5,838 nucleotides of DNA, taken from NCBI GenBank assembly GCA_002405445.1, contig DHLV01000200.1:1-5838 (forward strand). Direction: 5' to 3'. Below are positions 3,383-5,838 of this stretch, in pieces. Every line of letters begins with the position of its first letter. Within the stretch, counting starts at the first letter, position 1. The notes below the pieces were generated by a model. It did not search any database. It was not told the DNA's origin and worked only from the letters and a program-made list of their open reading frames with translations. The stretch is from Flammeovirgaceae bacterium UBA4659 (GTDB lineage: Bacteria > Bacteroidota > Bacteroidia > Cytophagales > Cyclobacteriaceae). A program made the position numbers and the translations under genes.

Positions 3383-5838
3383 CAAATCACCAGTACTTTT
3401 GATACCGATGCCGATGGCTGGACCTTTTCAAACCCAGCCGGCCCAACGGTAACGGTGGTTTACTTGTCAACTGGAGGGAATCCTAATGGCAGTGTCTCAG
3501 TCAACTTCGGTGCTAATACAAGTTTTACTACACAAAATTGGATTGCCCCATCCAAGTTTTTGGGCAATCAGCTCGTACGTTCTTTAGGGATGAACCTGAA
3601 GTTTGACCTACAACAATCTCAAGCGGGCTCCAATTCAAACATCAATGGTGATGTTCGAATCGGAAATGGCAGTATCAACCTGGTTTATTCCTTACCTTCG
3701 AAACCAGCCCTAAGTCCTGCCTGGTCATCCTATTCTCTCAAACTAGATGAAACACAAGGTTGGCGTGTTACTGCCACTACGGGTACTCTTGCTACCCGCA
3801 ACCAGATCATTTCTGTTCTTTCTAATATCACTTCATTAGAAATACGTGGCGCTTATACTACCAATGCGAGTTACAATTCAGGTTTGGATAATGTGATCCT
3901 TGAACAACGTACATTATCAACTCCCCCGATGATTGGCTCTTTGTCGACAACAGCGGGCAAGCCGGGCGATGTAGTTACCATCAGTGGCTCAGGTTTTGAT
4001 GCCGCGCCATCAAACAATGTAGTTTTCTTTGGAGGTGTTAAGGCTAGCATTTTGGCAGCCTCTACAAATACATTGACTGTTGCAGTTCCGGCAGGTGCGT
4101 CATTCGGGCCCGTGCGCGTTGTGAACACAGTCACCGGCAAATCAACGCGCTCTGCGAGCGAATTTACGCCAACGTTTCAGGGCGGTGGTAGAATCATACC
4201 TGCGTCATTTAAAACCAGATTTACTATTGATCACGCGGGGGGTATGGGCGGCCTTGCATTGGCCGACATAGATGGCGATGGATGGGTTGATATCGTGGTG
4301 GCAAACCAAGACAACACAGGCATTCGCGTGTACCGCAACTTGGGGGCAGGCGGAACACTTGCTGCAAGTTCATTTGAGCCGTCTGTTTTTTTTCCGACAC
4401 TGTTGTCAAGCACCAATGGAGCTGGATTAGCTGTTCGTGATTTCGACAACGATGGAAAACTTGATATGGCAACGTCCGGTTGGACGGGGAGCCCGGGAGC
4501 ATTCGCTACATTTAGAAACACGAGTGCTCCCGGCAATATTACATTTGAAGCCGTTGAGACATGGAATGGAGTAACGGATGAAAGCCCAGTTTCAGCTGCT
4601 GAAGACGTAGATGGAGACGGCTTAATAGAATTGGTGGGAGGCGAAGGTTCTTCAACTGGTGCCACTTGGATCATTCAAAACATAAGTACCCCCGGAAACA
4701 TTGAGTTTGGGTATCGGATTCAATTGTTTGGCAACAACTCCCACCAAGGTGCTACCCTTGCTGATTTGAATGGTGATGGTAAGCCCGAGTTCATCCATAA
4801 AATTCAAAATGCTTTGAATCAGCAAAATATCTACGTCAACACCTCAACACCAGGCAACATCTCTTTTGGTAGCACCATTACCATACCGGTTGCGATACAA
4901 GGTAGCATGGTGGTACATGACTTCAACAAAGACGGCAAAAATGATTTGGCATGGAAGGCTGGATTTAGTAACGATGCCGTGCGGATCCGACTCAACTCAA
5001 ACACGGGTGGCCCTTTGTCAAACACCGATTTTGCAACAGAATTTATCTTTGACTCTGAGGCGGATGCCTATGGCGGTTTAACGATGAATGACGTCAATGG
5101 CGATGGAAAACCAGATTTACTCGCCACAGATTCTGATGAGCCTTCTGTTTTTGAAAACAATTTTACTGGCGGTAGTTTTAGTGGGCAATCAATCGTTCCC
5201 GGTTTCTTACTACCCGGTGTAGGGGCCACCACCTACCCCACTGGCGCCATATCTGCAGACCTTAATGGCGATGGTCGGCCAGATTTGGTGTTTGGCACCA
5301 CAAACACTTCACCTGCGAAGATCGTGATCTACGAAAACCAGAATGTGCCTGCTCCACGCATTTCTGTAACCACGGTTTCTCCGCTGGCAGCCCCTATTAA
5401 CTCAACCGTCACAATCACAGGAAATAATTTTTCGAGCGTAGCTTCAAACAACATTGTTTCGTTCGGTGATGTGCTTGCCAACGTGCTGACAGCGTCACCC
5501 ACTACGCTAACCGTGGCCGTACCTCCTGGTGCTGGTTACGGGCCTGTTAGTGTGCGGGTAGGCGAACTATCGTCTTCCTATCATCTCCCGTTTCAAACCA
5601 CATTCAGTAATGGCGTAACTTTTGACAACACACATTTCGCTACGCCCATTAATTACACACTAACGGGAGCGGACTACGACATTGAAGTGGGCGACCTCGA
5701 CTTAGATGGAAAACCAGACATTGTTGCTGAAGGCAGCGGGCTGATTTCTAGAATTTTCCGAAATACCCACGCCAGTGGTGCCATCGCTGCATCATCTTTG
5801 GCCACCCCTATAACAACTAGTGTTAAGTTAAGTATAAA
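3323..5838 (+). CDS. Secreted multidomain protein: laminin-IV-like, IPT/TIG and FG-GAP repeats (3' end outside window)
   Basis: The frame is open for 838 codons and two bases to the window end, so the protein is partial at its C terminus. Domains in order are: a signal sequence (1-20); a laminin-IV-like beta domain (about 24-193, from FDTDADGW through FLGNQ and GWRV to LEIRGAY and GLDNVIL); an IPT/TIG immunoglobulin-like domain (about 201-285); seven FG-GAP/VCBS units with DxDxDG-type calcium loops starting at D315, D373, D428, D481, D533, D590 and D646; a second IPT/TIG (about 677-760); and an eighth loop at D791 that opens a second repeat set. The mature part has no cysteine. Proteins of this build in Bacteroidota are exported, often end in a type IX secretion sorting domain, and serve adhesion or carbohydrate binding. 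That C-terminal domain cannot be checked here. ATG 3323 is chosen because it directly begins the signal sequence (MKRIASCVFAFCLVSC) after an A-rich CAAACAAACT leader. It probably has its own promoter, being 221 bases from the upstream gene. Confidence 0.9.
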   Translation, partial: MKRIASCVFAFCLVSCYSQAQITSTFDTDADGWTFSNPAGPTVTVVYLSTGGNPNGSVSVNFGANTSFTTQNWIAPSKFLGNQLVRSLGMNLKFDLQQSQAGSNSNINGDVRIGNGSINLVYSLPSKPALSPAWSSYSLKLDETQGWRVTATTGTLATRNQIISVLSNITSLEIRGAYTTNASYNSGLDNVILEQRTLSTPPMIGSLSTTAGKPGDVVTISGSGFDAAPSNNVVFFGGVKASILAASTNTLTVAVPAGASFGPVRVVNTVTGKSTRSASEFTPTFQGGGRIIPASFKTRFTIDHAGGMGGLALADIDGDGWVDIVVANQDNTGIRVYRNLGAGGTLAASSFEPSVFFPTLLSSTNGAGLAVRDFDNDGKLDMATSGWTGSPGAFATFRNTSAPGNITFEAVETWNGVTDESPVSAAEDVDGDGLIELVGGEGSSTGATWIIQNISTPGNIEFGYRIQLFGNNSHQGATLADLNGDGKPEFIHKIQNALNQQNIYVNTSTPGNISFGSTITIPVAIQGSMVVHDFNKDGKNDLAWKAGFSNDAVRIRLNSNTGGPLSNTDFATEFIFDSEADAYGGLTMNDVNGDGKPDLLATDSDEPSVFENNFTGGSFSGQSIVPGFLLPGVGATTYPTGAISADLNGDGRPDLVFGTTNTSPAKIVIYENQNVPAPRISVTTVSPLAAPINSTVTITGNNFSSVASNNIVSFGDVLANVLTASPTTLTVAVPPGAGYGPVSVRVGELSSSYHLPFQTTFSNGVTFDNTHFATPINYTLTGADYDIEVGDLDLDGKPDIVAEGSGLISRIFRNTHASGAIAASSLATPITTSVKLSI
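3392..3901 (+). other. Laminin-IV-like (laminin B) domain coding segment
   Basis: Residues 24-193 follow the pattern of bacterial laminin domain IV: an opening FDTDADGWT, a central W73-IAPSKFLGNQ with LGMNLKFDLQQS, then AWSSYSLKLDETQGWRV, and a closing SLEIRGAYT...SGLDNVIL. In secreted bacterial proteins this beta-sandwich is generally taken as a ligand- or carbohydrate-binding part. The match is by motif order from memory, without a profile search. Confidence 0.7.
3953..4120 (+). repeat. IPT/TIG repeat, copy 1
   Basis: Residues 211-266 align without gaps to residues 689-744, with about 30 of 56 positions identical. Shared blocks include VTI-x-G-x-x-F, SNN, LTVAVP and GPV. This is an immunoglobulin-like IPT/TIG fold that links the laminin-like domain to the first propeller. 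Confidence 0.8.
4265..5284 (+). repeat. Seven FG-GAP/VCBS repeats, likely one seven-bladed propeller
   Basis: Calcium-loop motifs such as DIDGDGWVD, DFDNDGKLD, DLNGDGKPE and DVNGDGKPD start at residues 315, 373, 428, 481, 533, 590 and 646, a spacing of 52-58. Several blades are joined by N-x-S-x-P-G-N-I-x-F (399, 453, 506). Seven such units fit an integrin-like seven-bladed propeller. Loops 3 and 4 end in Glu (E436, E489) instead of Asp. The ten-base ATGGCGATGG recurs at 4272, 5097 and 5265. Confidence 0.85.
5387..5554 (+). repeat. IPT/TIG repeat, copy 2
   Basis: Residues 689-744 are the second IPT/TIG copy, offset 478 residues from the first. It is followed by the loop DLDLDGKPD (791-799), offset 476 from the first loop of the first propeller. 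The order IPT then FG-GAP is therefore repeated, and a second propeller probably continues beyond the window. Confidence 0.8.

Noticed and set aside
4231..4674. Antisense open frame of 147 codons (and others at 3871-4140, 4224-4502, 4831-5025)
   Set aside because: They lie wholly opposite the intact FG-GAP coding frame, are rich in Pro/Ser as expected from the reverse of Gly/Asp repeats, and show no recognisable domain.
4866..5081. Same-strand open frame of 71 codons inside the secreted-protein gene
   Set aside because: It is an alternative frame of the FG-GAP gene, whose own frame is intact with clear motifs throughout this stretch.
1..5838. Insertion sequence, CRISPR array, tRNA or rRNA gene
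   Set aside because: No transposase motifs, terminal inverted repeats, regularly spaced direct repeats or RNA gene signatures were seen on either strand.

Overview
The window looks like chromosomal DNA of a member of the Bacteroidota, probably Cytophagales or Chitinophagales-like. The reasons are a tetratricopeptide (TPR) sensor kinase paired with a NarL/LuxR-type regulator, A/T-rich start regions without Shine-Dalgarno sequences, a match to the Bacteroidota -7 promoter element (TAnnTTTG), and a very long secreted protein built from laminin-IV-like, IPT/TIG and FG-GAP modules. All genes are on the + strand. No RNA gene, transposon or CRISPR array is visible.

Positions 1-2378 hold a two-component system. 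A membrane histidine kinase has TPR repeats, one membrane span, a HisKA_3 dimerisation/phosphotransfer helix and an HATPase domain. It is followed 58 bases later by its likely partner, a receiver-plus-HTH response regulator. The short gap contains a perfect 16-bp palindrome, ATTGATTTAAATCAAT, which fits the Crp/FNR-type consensus TTGAT-N4-ATCAA. The visible kinase frame starts in the middle of a TPR array and has no signal peptide. The first 33 bases encode a plausible earlier TPR helix in another frame, so the gene probably begins upstream and is frameshifted near bases 31-34.

Positions 2380-3101 start one base after the regulator stop and encode a roughly seven-span membrane protein of an uncharacterised family with conserved histidines. 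It is split into two frames at a run of six T (2704-2709). Restoring one T gives a continuous 240-residue protein. Two indels at homopolymers within 2.7 kb suggest base-calling error as much as real gene decay.

Positions 3102-3322 are intergenic, with a good promoter candidate and two small inverted repeats. From 3323 to the window end runs a secreted protein that stays open for 838 codons and continues beyond the window. Its order is signal peptide, laminin-IV-like domain, IPT/TIG domain, seven FG-GAP calcium-loop repeats (consistent with a complete seven-bladed propeller), a second IPT/TIG domain, and the first FG-GAP loop of a second set. The IPT-plus-propeller unit thus repeats with a period of about 478 residues. 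Its job is probably extracellular binding or adhesion. Nothing ties it to the upstream operon apart from proximity.

No clearly new defence or mobile system was found. The points most worth following are the FNR-like palindrome before the regulator, the split 7-TM gene coupled to the two-component system, and the duplicated IPT-propeller architecture.
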